Source: Domibacillus sp. DTU_2020_1001157_1_SI_ALB_TIR_016 (GTDB lineage: Bacteria; Bacillota; Bacilli; Bacillales; Domibacillaceae). From it: DNA of 64,000 nucleotides. The translations under genes and the position numbers were made by a program. Positions 43,500 to 50,931 of this stretch are shown here, in pieces; position 1 is the first letter of the stretch, and each line of letters opens with the position of its first letter. Below the pieces are notes generated by a model that was not told the origin of the DNA, did no database searches, and saw only the letters and a list, made by a program, of their open reading frames with translations. The stretch covers positions 744,001 to 808,000 of the forward strand of contig NZ_CP135439.1 of assembly GCF_032341995.1 (NCBI RefSeq), read 5' to 3'.

Positions 43500-44420
43500 A
43501 TGAAAAAAAGCGTTTTTAATGTAGTGATGACCAGTGCCCTTTCGCTGGGTGTCCTCGGAGCAGCAAGCCTGCCGGTGTTTGCAGCAAGCAATTCTACACT
43601 CGACAGCAGCACACAGGCAAAAGTAGACACTATTATGAGTAATTTACGGACAAAGCTTGAAGCCATTGGTGTGAATCTCCCGGAAAAAGGCGAGATGTTC
43701 GCGAATTTAGATGAGGAAACAAAAGCGAAAGCAGAAGCCATTATGGATAAAAAGAAAGCCGGTGAGATCACGGAAGAAGAAGCAAAAACACAGCTTGAGG
43801 CACTGGGCGTTCAAATGCCAGAGCGTGGCGACGGCAAAGGCATCGGTCATCTGGCACAGGACGTAGAAAATGCGGATTTGAACGAATCTATGCAGGCGAA
43901 AGCTGATAAAATTCTTGTACAAGTGGAAGACGGCACCATTACACATGATGAAGCGGAGGAGCAGCTGACAGCGCTCGGTATTGAAATCAATGAACGCGGC
44001 GGCAAGGACGGCTTTCTCTCAAGCTTAGATGACGAAACGAAAGCAAAAGCAGAAGCGATTTTAGAAAAGAAAAAGAACGGCACTTTAACGGAGGCAGAAG
44101 CAAAGAAACAGCTTCAAGCACTCGGTATCACTATTCCTGAGCGTCCGGATCCATTTGCGGACTTGGATGACAAAACAAAAGCAAAAGCAGAAGCGATTAT
44201 GGAAAAACTGAAAAGTGGAGATTTAACACGTGAGCAAGCGGACGAGCAGCTTGAAGCGCTTGGTGTAGATCTGCCTGAACATGGCAGACATGGCGGAAAA
44301 GGACGCGGCGATATGCTGCAAGGGCTGGATGATGAAACAAAAGCAGAAGCAGAAAGCTTGATTGAAGACGCAAAAACACAGCTTGAAGACCTTGGTGTTG
44401 ACAAAATGCCATTGCATTAA
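43500..44420 (+). CDS. Secreted charged helical-repeat protein
   Basis: This 306-residue protein has a signal peptide (MKKSVFNVVMTSALSLGVLG, cleavage near VFA-AS). It then has about six imperfect repeats of 40-50 residues built on LDDETKAKAEAIMEKKK-G-LTEEEAKKQLEALGV-LPERG. The last repeat is shortened (EDAKTQLEDLGV). Each unit looks like two amphipathic helices; glycine/arginine linkers separate them. I do not recognise a named family. The LT-x-x-x-A and helical hairpin style is reminiscent of Spy/CpxP-type extracytoplasmic chaperones, but this is only analogy. It shares its promoter architecture with htrA and the two-component system. AAAGGAGGAAAG precedes the ATG. Confidence 0.75.
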   Translation: MKKSVFNVVMTSALSLGVLGAASLPVFAASNSTLDSSTQAKVDTIMSNLRTKLEAIGVNLPEKGEMFANLDEETKAKAEAIMDKKKAGEITEEEAKTQLEALGVQMPERGDGKGIGHLAQDVENADLNESMQAKADKILVQVEDGTITHDEAEEQLTALGIEINERGGKDGFLSSLDDETKAKAEAILEKKKNGTLTEAEAKKQLQALGITIPERPDPFADLDDKTKAKAEAIMEKLKSGDLTREQADEQLEALGVDLPEHGRHGGKGRGDMLQGLDDETKAEAESLIEDAKTQLEDLGVDKMPLH

Positions 44421-44568
44421 AGAAAAGAGCAAGGCGGCCGTTCAGGCCTGAAGCTGGACAGTGAGAAAAGCACAAAGCTTACCTGGATCAAGAGCTGACA
44501 GCCAGCGGCCGGCCTTCAGCCCTTGTAACCCAGCAGCGGATTAAACATCCGGAGCTGGACAGCGTAAC

Positions 44569-44600
44569 AAAAAAGCCCTGGGGAACCAGGGCTTTTTTGT
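44569..44600 (+). terminator. Terminator after the helical-repeat protein gene
   Basis: AAAAAAGCCCTGG pairs with CCAGGGCTTTTTT around a GGAA-type loop. It lies 150 bases after the stop; the intervening GC-rich stretch shows no ORF. Confidence 0.85.
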
Positions 44601-44646
44601 TTTGGAAAAAACTTATATACTAAAAAGAAAGATCGGAGGCTGCCAT

Positions 44647-44802
44647 ATGAGTAACATAAATATCGCCGACGTTTTATTTCAAATGGTTATGCTGCTGACG
44701 CTCTTTGTGCCAGCCGGTTTGATTTTCCTCGGTATACGCTCCTGGCGCAGACGATCAAAGCAGCTGGACCGAATAGAAAAAAAGCTGGAGGAGCGCCAAT
44801 GA
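44647..44802 (+). CDS. Small membrane protein with basic tail (51 aa)
   Basis: One hydrophobic helix (VLFQMVMLLTLFVPAGLIFLGI) is followed by a strongly basic, coiled-coil-like tail (SWRRRSKQLDRIEKKLEERQ). The ATG at 44647 follows GGAGGCTGCC, and TATACT upstream is a candidate -10. Its stop overlaps the next small gene (ATGA), a layout that argues both are real. Function unknown. Confidence 0.7.
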   Translation: MSNINIADVLFQMVMLLTLFVPAGLIFLGIRSWRRRSKQLDRIEKKLEERQ

Positions 44803-44903
44803 TTGTCGAAAGCTTTTACACCGTGGGTCTTGGGCTTTTACTCGGAGTACCGGTGCTTATTTTATTAGCCGCACTGATTAAAATCGGTAAAAAAAGAAGC
44901 TGA
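44799..44903 (+). CDS. Small single-helix membrane protein (34 aa)
   Basis: MIVESFYTVGLGLLLGVPVL and following LILLAALIKIGKKRS form one membrane helix with a basic C-terminus. The ATG overlaps the preceding small gene by four bases, with GGAGG inside that gene's 3' end as ribosome site. A terminator overlaps the stop codon. Function unknown. Confidence 0.6.
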   Translation: MIVESFYTVGLGLLLGVPVLILLAALIKIGKKRS

Positions 44904-44924
44904 ATAAAGTCAGCTTCTTTTTTG
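44892..44924 (+). terminator. Terminator overlapping the 34-aa gene stop
   Basis: AAAGAAGCTGA pairs with TCAGCTTCTTT around ATAAAG, followed by Ts. Confidence 0.85.
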
Positions 44925-44982
44925 CAAAGTTTTTGAACAGTAAAAAGGCGGGTAAAGAAGGAGAAAGAAAGGTGGCGTCATC

Positions 44983-46128
44983 ATGAATCTTACAAGAGTC
45001 AGCCAGACACCGGACCGCATTTCTCTGGATTGGGAGGCAGCAGGACCAGTGCGCATTTTAAAAGACGGCAAAGAGGTCTACAGCGGCCAGGATACGACGT
45101 TTACAGATACAGGCCTGAAACCGGGAACCACATATTCCTATTTATTTAAAGGAGACAGCACGCTGAAGATTCAAACGGCAACAGCGGTAGAGCGTGAGGA
45201 AAAAAATGCGGACATTCCGCTGCAGGAACTAATTGTTACAACGGTTGTGGAAGAAGGAAAAATCGCGATGGCCTGGGAGCCGATTCGCGGTGTAGAGGAG
45301 TATGCAATTTACCGTAACAATGAATATGCCGGAACCGTAACAGAGCCGGGTTTTCATGATACCCGTATAACGATGGATGAATCATATGTATACGAAATTA
45401 AAGGTGTCCGGCCGCTTGAGCCGGGAGATGAAGAAGCGGCGGAAAAATCATCTCCGATTGCCAAAGTGATCGATTTGCTAAAAGTTCAAAAGAATGAAGA
45501 TGATATGCTTGTTGAAACGTTTTTGCTTTTTAAAGATATTGGCCGGCCGGCCGATGCGTTAAAAGAACAGCAGGCCTCTGTAGATCGTGCCCATGTTCTT
45601 CGTTATACAACCTTTTTAGAAGATGAGTGGGTAGAAAACCCGAATGTTTTATCGAAAATGCGCTTTTTTACAGGAGACGGACGGACATTTGATCCGGAAG
45701 CAGACCGGTACCGGACAAGAGCTGAAGTGAAAATTAAGGGCAAAAATGTTACACTTTCACGAAGTGTCGGCGCATCTGAAGGCTATACTGTAGAAAAGAA
45801 ACTGGTTAAACGGGACCGGGCTTCAGATGAAGGGATTGTCATAAAAAGTGTACAGACCGACGAGGAAAAGGTATCTTTTCTGCTTGATCATTCCGTAGGC
45901 AACCCGTTAATGCCATCACCGGACATTGTGTATAAGGTGCATGCCGCTTTTTATACAAATGGATTGATGGAGATAAGCGGTGAACATGATGAAGCACCGC
46001 ATCATGAAGTTTATTTAAAAAGCGGAGGCGGCGAATGGAAGCCGCTGCACCGTTCCAAGAGCCGCGGGCTTGAGCGCCTGGCTCCGCCGACAGCTAACCG
46101 GTTCTGGCGGTACTCTAATATGATATAA
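44983..46128 (+). CDS. Fibronectin-III-like protein with DUF3238-type C-terminal domain
   Basis: This 381-residue protein has two short FN3-like beta-sandwich units (about residues 1-70 and 75-165; LDWEAAGPVRILKDGKEVYSG and AMAWEPIRGVEEYAIYRNNEYAG). Its C-terminal part resembles DUF3238: LRYTTFLEDEWVE, FFTGDGRTFDPEADRYRTR, NPLMPSPDIVYKV and the HDEAPHHEVYLK end. There is no signal peptide. The function of DUF3238 is not known to me. GAAAGGTGGCG precedes the ATG at 44983. Confidence 0.7.
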   Translation: MNLTRVSQTPDRISLDWEAAGPVRILKDGKEVYSGQDTTFTDTGLKPGTTYSYLFKGDSTLKIQTATAVEREEKNADIPLQELIVTTVVEEGKIAMAWEPIRGVEEYAIYRNNEYAGTVTEPGFHDTRITMDESYVYEIKGVRPLEPGDEEAAEKSSPIAKVIDLLKVQKNEDDMLVETFLLFKDIGRPADALKEQQASVDRAHVLRYTTFLEDEWVENPNVLSKMRFFTGDGRTFDPEADRYRTRAEVKIKGKNVTLSRSVGASEGYTVEKKLVKRDRASDEGIVIKSVQTDEEKVSFLLDHSVGNPLMPSPDIVYKVHAAFYTNGLMEISGEHDEAPHHEVYLKSGGGEWKPLHRSKSRGLERLAPPTANRFWRYSNMI

Positions 46129-46139
46129 GAAAAGAGAAA

Positions 46140-46172
46140 AAGAAGCAGCACTCCTTAGGAGGCTGCTTTTAC
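46140..46172. terminator. Bidirectional terminator between DUF3238 and DoxX genes
   Basis: AAGCAGCACTCCT pairs with AGGAGGCTGCTT with one bulged base, flanked by A- and T-rich tracts. It extends into the 3' end of the convergent DoxX gene. Confidence 0.75.
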
Positions 46173-46535
46173 TTTTACGCGAGAATCAAGAGCATATCTA
46201 GACGAGCCGGCAAGAGCCAGGTGAACAGACATCGCCAGCAGTACAATATCCAATTCCAGTCCGCCTAAAAAACCAGCCGACAGCTTGACTGTAAAAATCG
46301 CCCCTATTAAAATAACGGCAAACAAAATGGACAGGACGCGCACACCTAGTCCGAGCATTAAAAGGATACCCCCAACAAGTTCAATGCCTGCAACCACATA
46401 CGCCATAAAGCCCGGAATTCCTACACTTTCAAAAAAACCGGCTGTGCCGTCAATGCCCCCTCTCCACTTGTCTAATCCGTGCATAAAAAACGTAAATCCA
46501 AGCACAAGCCTCAAAATAAGGTTTCCTTTTTCCAT
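46155..46535 (-). CDS. DoxX-family membrane protein
   Basis: This 126-residue protein has four hydrophobic helices. The N-terminal LILRLVLGFTFFMHGLDKWRGGIDG and the middle AGIELVGGILLMLGLGVRVLSI are typical of DoxX/YqjF proteins, often linked to thiol or redox stress and respiration. It is transcribed divergently from the BlaI-type regulator gene, and a 17-bp palindrome lies just upstream of its ribosome site (AAAGGAGGATTTAC), suggesting shared control. Confidence 0.8.
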   Translation of the reverse strand: MEKGNLILRLVLGFTFFMHGLDKWRGGIDGTAGFFESVGIPGFMAYVVAGIELVGGILLMLGLGVRVLSILFAVILIGAIFTVKLSAGFLGGLELDIVLLAMSVHLALAGSSRYALDSRVKVKAAS

Positions 46536-46558
46536 TGTAAATCCTCCTTTTTCTTATT

Positions 46559-46575
46559 CACTACATTCGGTAGTG
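46559..46575. promoter_or_regulatory. Candidate BlaI-type operator on the DoxX side
   Basis: CACTACATTCGGTAGTG is a palindrome with 6-bp arms. It matches 13 of 17 positions with the site at the regulator promoter and lies between the DoxX gene and its predicted -10. Confidence 0.55.
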
Positions 46576-46660
46576 TTATAGCACTATGCTTTGTAGTTTA
46601 CTATGAAATGAGCGAAATAATTGTTAAGATTTTGTTTCAAAAATGTTACACAACGGATTC

Positions 46661-46700
46661 TTGACGAAGTCTTTGTCTGCACACTACAATGAGTAATGTG
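46661..46700 (+). promoter_or_regulatory. Promoter and operator of the BlaI-type regulator gene
   Basis: TTGACG at 46661-46666 and TACAAT at 46685-46690 are 18 bp apart. CACTACAATGAGTAATG (46682-46698) covers the -10 and resembles the DoxX-side palindrome, so the regulator would repress itself. Confidence 0.6.
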
Positions 46701-46713
46701 AGGGGGGCAGGAA

Positions 46714-47127
46714 GTGAAAATTCAATCCTTTAAATTTAATGAGCGCGGCTTGAACCGTTTTTTTGGACCGCTTGAAGCTAAAATTATGGATGTGCTTTGG
46801 TGCGGCGGCGAAAAGTCGATCAAGGACGTTCAGCATGAACTGGAAAAGGAAAAAGCAACTAATTTCAATACTGTCATGACGGTCATGAACCGTCTGGTGG
46901 AAAAAGGCATCCTGACAAAACGATTAGAAGGACGGACTTCTATGTACCAGCCAGTTCTTACGCGGGAAGAGTTTGTAAACACCCAGTCAAAAGAAATGAC
47001 ACAGGAGCTGGTAGACGAATTCGGGAGCGTGGTTGTCAGCCATATGATTGATGCGCTTGATGAAGCAGATGATGACTTGGTCGCACAGCTGGAGCAGAAA
47101 ATAAAAGAATGGAAAAAGGACCGGTAA
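46714..47127 (+). CDS. BlaI/MecI/CopY-family repressor
   Basis: This 137-residue winged-helix repressor shows LNRFFGPLEAKIMDVLWCGGEKSIKDVQHEL and FNTVMTVMNRLVEKGILTKRLEGRTSMYQP, the usual recognition and wing segments, plus a C-terminal dimerisation helix pair. The start is GTG at 46714 behind GAGGGGGGCAGG. The next gene, one base away, encodes an M56 peptidase as in BlaI-BlaR1 pairs, in which the peptidase cleaves the repressor on signal. No beta-lactamase is near. Confidence 0.85.
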   Translation: MKIQSFKFNERGLNRFFGPLEAKIMDVLWCGGEKSIKDVQHELEKEKATNFNTVMTVMNRLVEKGILTKRLEGRTSMYQPVLTREEFVNTQSKEMTQELVDEFGSVVVSHMIDALDEADDDLVAQLEQKIKEWKKDR

Positions 47128-47128
47128 T

Positions 47129-47971
47129 ATGAGGACTACACACCCATCAAAAAGTCTGTTTCTCGTCAGCCTGCTTGCCTCGGGTACGATTTTATCCCAG
47201 ATGGGGCTTTATGCTGTTTCGCTGTTAGCCGGCTGGGATGTGCGCCTGAATTTCGTCGCTGTGTGCCATAGCGCGTTAAAATGGATCGGTTTTACGTTTT
47301 TGGAATACGCCGTTGATGCGCTTGTGTTCAGCACGCTTATACTATTCGTTTGGAAGCTTAGCAGGCAATGGCTTCTGGCCTCTCGTCTGAGACGGTGGTT
47401 TGGCGCATATGAAATCGGTACACTGACAAATGAATGGTCCAAGCGGTACAGTGCGGATATCCGCTTGATTTCATACCCTGCCCCTGTGGCAGTGACAATG
47501 GGATTTTTTCGTCCGGTTGTCGTTCTGTCAACTGGATTAAAGGACATGCTGACGGACTCGGAATTTGAAGCAGTCGTGTATCATGAACTTTACCATCATC
47601 GAAGCCGAGATCCGCTGAAGGTTTTTTTGCTGGCAGTGTCGGCCTCTGTTTTATGGTACATGCCTATTTTAGGATGGGTCCGGGAGCAGTACCGGCGTGA
47701 TAAAGAACTGCTGGCTGATGCGTATGCGATTGAGCGGACAGGCTCTGCAGCCGAGCTTGGCAGTGCGCTTGTTAAGATGATCAAAGCAGGCAGACAAATT
47801 CATATGCCGCTGTCCTGTGTGTCTTTTGCCGATACATCTGTAAACGAGCGGATTCACCGCCTGCTGAACCCGGCTGCGGACCGGCCGCTGCATATACCGG
47901 TTCAGTCAGCTTTTTGGTCGCTGTCTGTTTTTGCCGGCATTTGCTTGTTATTTATTGATGTGCTGTTGTAA
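47129..47971 (+). CDS. M56-family membrane metallopeptidase (BlaR1-like, no sensor domain)
   Basis: This 280-residue protein has about three membrane helices around a zinc-protease core: HELYHHRSRDP (HExxH variant) and the downstream Glu in RRDKELLADAYAIER. A last hydrophobic helix ends the protein. It lacks the extracellular penicillin-binding sensor of BlaR1, so it must sense something else or rely on a partner. It is one base from the BlaI-type gene. The following oxidoreductase genes suggest thiol redox or copper as the signal, which is inference. Confidence 0.82.
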   Translation: MRTTHPSKSLFLVSLLASGTILSQMGLYAVSLLAGWDVRLNFVAVCHSALKWIGFTFLEYAVDALVFSTLILFVWKLSRQWLLASRLRRWFGAYEIGTLTNEWSKRYSADIRLISYPAPVAVTMGFFRPVVVLSTGLKDMLTDSEFEAVVYHELYHHRSRDPLKVFLLAVSASVLWYMPILGWVREQYRRDKELLADAYAIERTGSAAELGSALVKMIKAGRQIHMPLSCVSFADTSVNERIHRLLNPAADRPLHIPVQSAFWSLSVFAGICLLFIDVLL

Positions 47972-48027
47972 AGAAATATTTGAATAGAGAAAAGCTGCGA
48001 ATTGCAGTTTAAAGGAGAGGAAAAAGT

Positions 48028-48678
48028 TTGGCGAAAGGTGTTTTTTGGATTGTCGGCTTTTTTGCCATTTGTATGGCAGGAGTCGTTTTTTTATCGAACG
48101 TAAGTGAAAAAAGTGCCGAGATTAATTATGAGAAGGAACCGTTTTTAGGCAAAGAAGAGGCGCCGGTTTCCATTGTAGAATTCGGTGATTATAAATGCCC
48201 TGTGTGCAAAGATTTTAATGAATCGTTTTTTCCGCTGATCAATGAACAACTCGTGGAAACAGGGAAAGCGAAGTTTTATTTTATGAATTACTCATTTATT
48301 AACGTAGACTCCAATCGGTCGGCCCAGTTTGCTGAAGCAGTTTATCAGACACTTGGCAATGACCGCTTCTGGAAGTTCCATCATCTTATGTATGAAAAAC
48401 AGCCGGATGATTTATCATTTGAAAAAGTCGACTTATATACGAATGACTTTTTAAAAGAAACGCTGTCGGAGATTGCAACCGATGAAGAAGTGGCAAAAGT
48501 GATGGCGGTCGTAGAAAAAGAAGGCTCGATGGCAGCGTGGGAAAAAGATGCCGAAACGGCAAAAGAGCTAGAGGTATCTGGAACGCCGACTCTGTTCGTA
48601 AACGGCAAAAAGTTTGAAGGAAATTCGTTTGACGATTTAGTTGAAATGGTGGATGAGGCAACGGCTGATGCTGAGTAA
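48028..48678 (+). CDS. bdbD: Membrane-anchored DsbA-like thiol-disulfide oxidoreductase, BdbD type
   Basis: This 216-residue protein has one N-terminal membrane anchor (GVFWIVGFFAICMAGVVFL) and a thioredoxin fold with helical insertion. The active site is Cys57-Pro-Val-Cys60 in FGDYKCPVCKDF, and the cis-Pro loop is VSGTPTLFVNG. It introduces disulfides into exported proteins. The start is TTG behind AAAGGAGAGG. It overlaps the BdbC-like gene by 11 bases, the classic DsbA/DsbB pair. Confidence 0.88.
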   Translation: MAKGVFWIVGFFAICMAGVVFLSNVSEKSAEINYEKEPFLGKEEAPVSIVEFGDYKCPVCKDFNESFFPLINEQLVETGKAKFYFMNYSFINVDSNRSAQFAEAVYQTLGNDRFWKFHHLMYEKQPDDLSFEKVDLYTNDFLKETLSEIATDEEVAKVMAVVEKEGSMAAWEKDAETAKELEVSGTPTLFVNGKKFEGNSFDDLVEMVDEATADAE

Positions 48679-49075
48679 ACCGCTTCTCGCCGCCTGGCTC
48701 ACGGCCCTTACAGCTACGCTTGGCAGCCTGTTTTTCAGTGAGCAAATGGGTTTTATTCCTTGTACGATGTGCTGGTATCAGCGTATTTTAATGTACCCAC
48801 TTTGTATTTTCCTCGGCCTGGCGTTTTATTGGGGCGACACACGCATGTACCGCTATATTCTGCCGGTCAGCATATTCGGAATGGGGATTGCAGGATATCA
48901 TTATGCTTTGCAAAAGATACCGGCGATGAAGCATTTTGAAATGTGTACAAGCGGCGTTCCCTGCTCAGGAGAATATATTAACTGGCTTGGGTTTATTACC
49001 ATTCCGTTTTTAAGTTTGTGTGCCTTTACGATCATTACAATATCTATGCTTGTTCTTCGTAAAATGTCCGTTTAA
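48668..49075 (+). CDS. bdbC: DsbB-like quinone-linked disulfide oxidase, BdbC type
   Basis: This 135-residue protein has four membrane helices and two cysteine pairs: Cys32-x-x-Cys35 in FIPCTMCWYQR and Cys93/Cys99 in FEMCTSGVPCSG. The length and motifs are those of DsbB/BdbC, which reoxidise BdbD and pass electrons to quinones. The ATG at 48668 lies within the end of bdbD behind GATGAGG; an upstream in-frame start lacks support. Confidence 0.88.
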   Translation: MLSKPLLAAWLTALTATLGSLFFSEQMGFIPCTMCWYQRILMYPLCIFLGLAFYWGDTRMYRYILPVSIFGMGIAGYHYALQKIPAMKHFEMCTSGVPCSGEYINWLGFITIPFLSLCAFTIITISMLVLRKMSV

Positions 49076-49094
49076 ATCAAACGGGCATTTTTTC
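49064..49094 (+). terminator. Terminator overlapping the bdbC stop codon
   Basis: ATGTCCGTTT pairs with AAACGGGCAT (one G-U pair) around AATC-type loop bases, followed by six Ts. Confidence 0.8.
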
Positions 49095-49100
49095 ATTTAT

Positions 49101-49134
49101 TCTTCACGCAATGTTCACATCTGACCTGTATAAT
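49101..49134 (+). promoter_or_regulatory. PepSY gene promoter with 11-bp-phased repeats
   Basis: TCTTCACG at 49101-49108 and TGTTCACA at 49112-49119 start 11 bp apart, and TATAAT (49129-49134) follows exactly 9 bp later. The layout is the same as at htrA, although the octamers are more degenerate. Confidence 0.6.
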
Positions 49135-49166
49135 CCATGAAGTAAAGAGTAAGAGGGGGCAGGAAA

Positions 49167-50480
49167 GTGGAACAATCGCGAAGGCATTACCAATGGATTT
49201 GGCGCTGGCATTTTTATGCCGGTCTTATTTTTGCACCTTTTTTGCTTGTACTCGCGATAACAGGTGCAGTTTATTTGTTTAAAGCAGAAATTGAGCATGC
49301 GCTTTATGCAGACTTATATGATGTAACGCCGCAGTCAGAGACGATGCCGGCCAGTCATATGTTTTCGGCTGTTAAAGAGCAATATCCGCATGCCGTCATC
49401 ACGCGCTACCGGCCGGCAGATTCGGCAGACCGGTCAGCGGAAATCGGCATCACCGATCATGACGGAACAGCGATGACCGTGTTTGTCGATCCGCACACGA
49501 TGCAGATTATGGGAACGCTCGATGACGCGGACCGGATTATGGACAAGCTTGAAAAAATTCACGGCGAATTAATGGCAGGCACAGTCGGTGACCGTCTGGT
49601 GGAGCTGGCCGCGTGCTGGGCACTGATTTTAATCATTACGGGGGCATATCTCTGGTGGCCGCGTAAGAGGGAAAGAATATGGGGCGTCGTGCTGCCGCGC
49701 TTTTCTAAAGGAAGCCGGACACTCGTCCGTGACTTGCATGTAGTCCCGGCCGCCTGGATCTCCGCCGGCATGTTTTTTCTTATTATGACCGGCTTACCGT
49801 GGTCTGGTTTTTGGGGTACGCAGGTACAAAATGCGGCAACCAATTCTGGAGAAGGATATCCGCCATCAATCTGGGTAGGTGAAGCACCGCTTTCCAGCTT
49901 AAAAACAGAAGATGTAGCGGATGTTGGCTGGTCGGCGGAAAATCTTCCGGTGCCGCAGTCTGTGCAATCGGCGTACGTCCCGCTATCGATTGATGATGTG
50001 ATCCGCATTATAAACGAACGGGGCACCAAGCCGGGCTATGACTTATTTATTCCTCAAGAGGCGACAGGTGTGTACACGGTTTCTGCGTTTCCGCCAAAAG
50101 CACAGGACGAAGTGACGATGCATATTGATCAGTATACCGGCGCAGTACTGGCAGACTATCGTTATGAAGACTACGGACCGGCCGGTAAGGCGATTGCACT
50201 CGGCATTACCCTTCATAAAGGGTCGCAGTTTGGCATGATCAACAAGCTGATTGGGCTTGCAGTTTGTATAGGGATGGTACTTGTTATTGTAAGCGGACTG
50301 CTTCTATGGAGGAAGCGAAAGCACGGCGCACCCGCGCGTCCTGCAGCGGGAGTGGCAAAAGGATTATGGGCATTGATTATTGTGCTTGGTATTTTGTTTC
50401 CACTTGCGGGCGCATCCATGCTCGTTGTATGGACCATTGATCAAATCGCAAAGCGGGTAAGAGGGGGATTCGCAGCATGA
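49167..50480 (+). CDS. PepSY-associated transmembrane protein
   Basis: This 437-residue protein has four to five membrane helices and two extracellular PepSY-like units. The N-terminus WIWRWHFYAGLIFAPFLLVLAITG and RDLHVVPAAWISAGMFFLIMTGLPWSGFWG contain the conserved His and Trp residues of the PepSY-TM (PiuB-like) family. Members are linked to iron or heme uptake and to modulating extracellular proteases. The GTG start at 49167 follows GAGGGGGCAGG. It overlaps the lipoprotein gene by four bases. The shared promoter layout suggests it belongs to the htrA-linked regulon. Confidence 0.82.
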   Translation: MEQSRRHYQWIWRWHFYAGLIFAPFLLVLAITGAVYLFKAEIEHALYADLYDVTPQSETMPASHMFSAVKEQYPHAVITRYRPADSADRSAEIGITDHDGTAMTVFVDPHTMQIMGTLDDADRIMDKLEKIHGELMAGTVGDRLVELAACWALILIITGAYLWWPRKRERIWGVVLPRFSKGSRTLVRDLHVVPAAWISAGMFFLIMTGLPWSGFWGTQVQNAATNSGEGYPPSIWVGEAPLSSLKTEDVADVGWSAENLPVPQSVQSAYVPLSIDDVIRIINERGTKPGYDLFIPQEATGVYTVSAFPPKAQDEVTMHIDQYTGAVLADYRYEDYGPAGKAIALGITLHKGSQFGMINKLIGLAVCIGMVLVIVSGLLLWRKRKHGAPARPAAGVAKGLWALIIVLGILFPLAGASMLVVWTIDQIAKRVRGGFAA

Positions 50481-50866
50481 GAAAGTGGCTCATCTTTAGT
50501 AGTCTATTTCTATTATCCGGCTGCAGCCTTGATCCCGATTCAGCGGATCAGTATGTCATAGAGGAAAAACTGGATGCAGCGATTGATGTATCAGCCGGCC
50601 AGGTACAGGTTACCACATCACCGGGTGCGGACGTATCCATTTCTTTTTGGCCGGAGGGCGGACAAAGGGAAACGCTGCCCATGCAGGAAGGAAAAGAAGG
50701 GGTTTTTACAGCACAAAAAAGGATTATAGAAAAAGGGATTTATTTTGTAAAAGCGGATATCCAAACGAATGAACAGCATATTATGCCAACCAAAAAAATA
50801 TGGGTGGGCGTAGAAGCAGACCTCGAGCAAAATGAGCCTTCCGTAGATATGAAGCACCACCATTGA
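50477..50866 (+). CDS. FixH/YtkA-like lipoprotein with His-rich end
   Basis: This 129-residue lipoprotein (signal KWLIFSSLFLLSGCS, lipobox LSGC) carries a single beta-sandwich domain resembling YtkA/FixH, with FTAQKRIIEKGIYFVKADIQTNEQHIM. It ends MKHHH, which could bind metal. Its ATG overlaps the PepSY gene stop. YtkA-like proteins often accompany copper or cytochrome assembly genes, so a metal-related role outside the membrane is plausible but not shown. Confidence 0.7.
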   Translation: MRKWLIFSSLFLLSGCSLDPDSADQYVIEEKLDAAIDVSAGQVQVTTSPGADVSISFWPEGGQRETLPMQEGKEGVFTAQKRIIEKGIYFVKADIQTNEQHIMPTKKIWVGVEADLEQNEPSVDMKHHH

Positions 50867-50931
50867 TCTCCTGTTTTGGCCGAAAATGTTGTATAATGGT
50901 ATAAATAGGGATCAGGGGGATTAGGTACATT

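Noticed and set aside
44421..44568. GC-rich stretch after the helical-repeat gene as an extra coding repeat
   Set aside because: No continuous frame extends the repeat pattern; stop codons occur and it precedes the terminator as an untranslated region.
46714..47971. BlaI/M56 pair as a beta-lactam resistance system
   Set aside because: No penicillin-binding sensor domain and no beta-lactamase or PBP gene in the vicinity.
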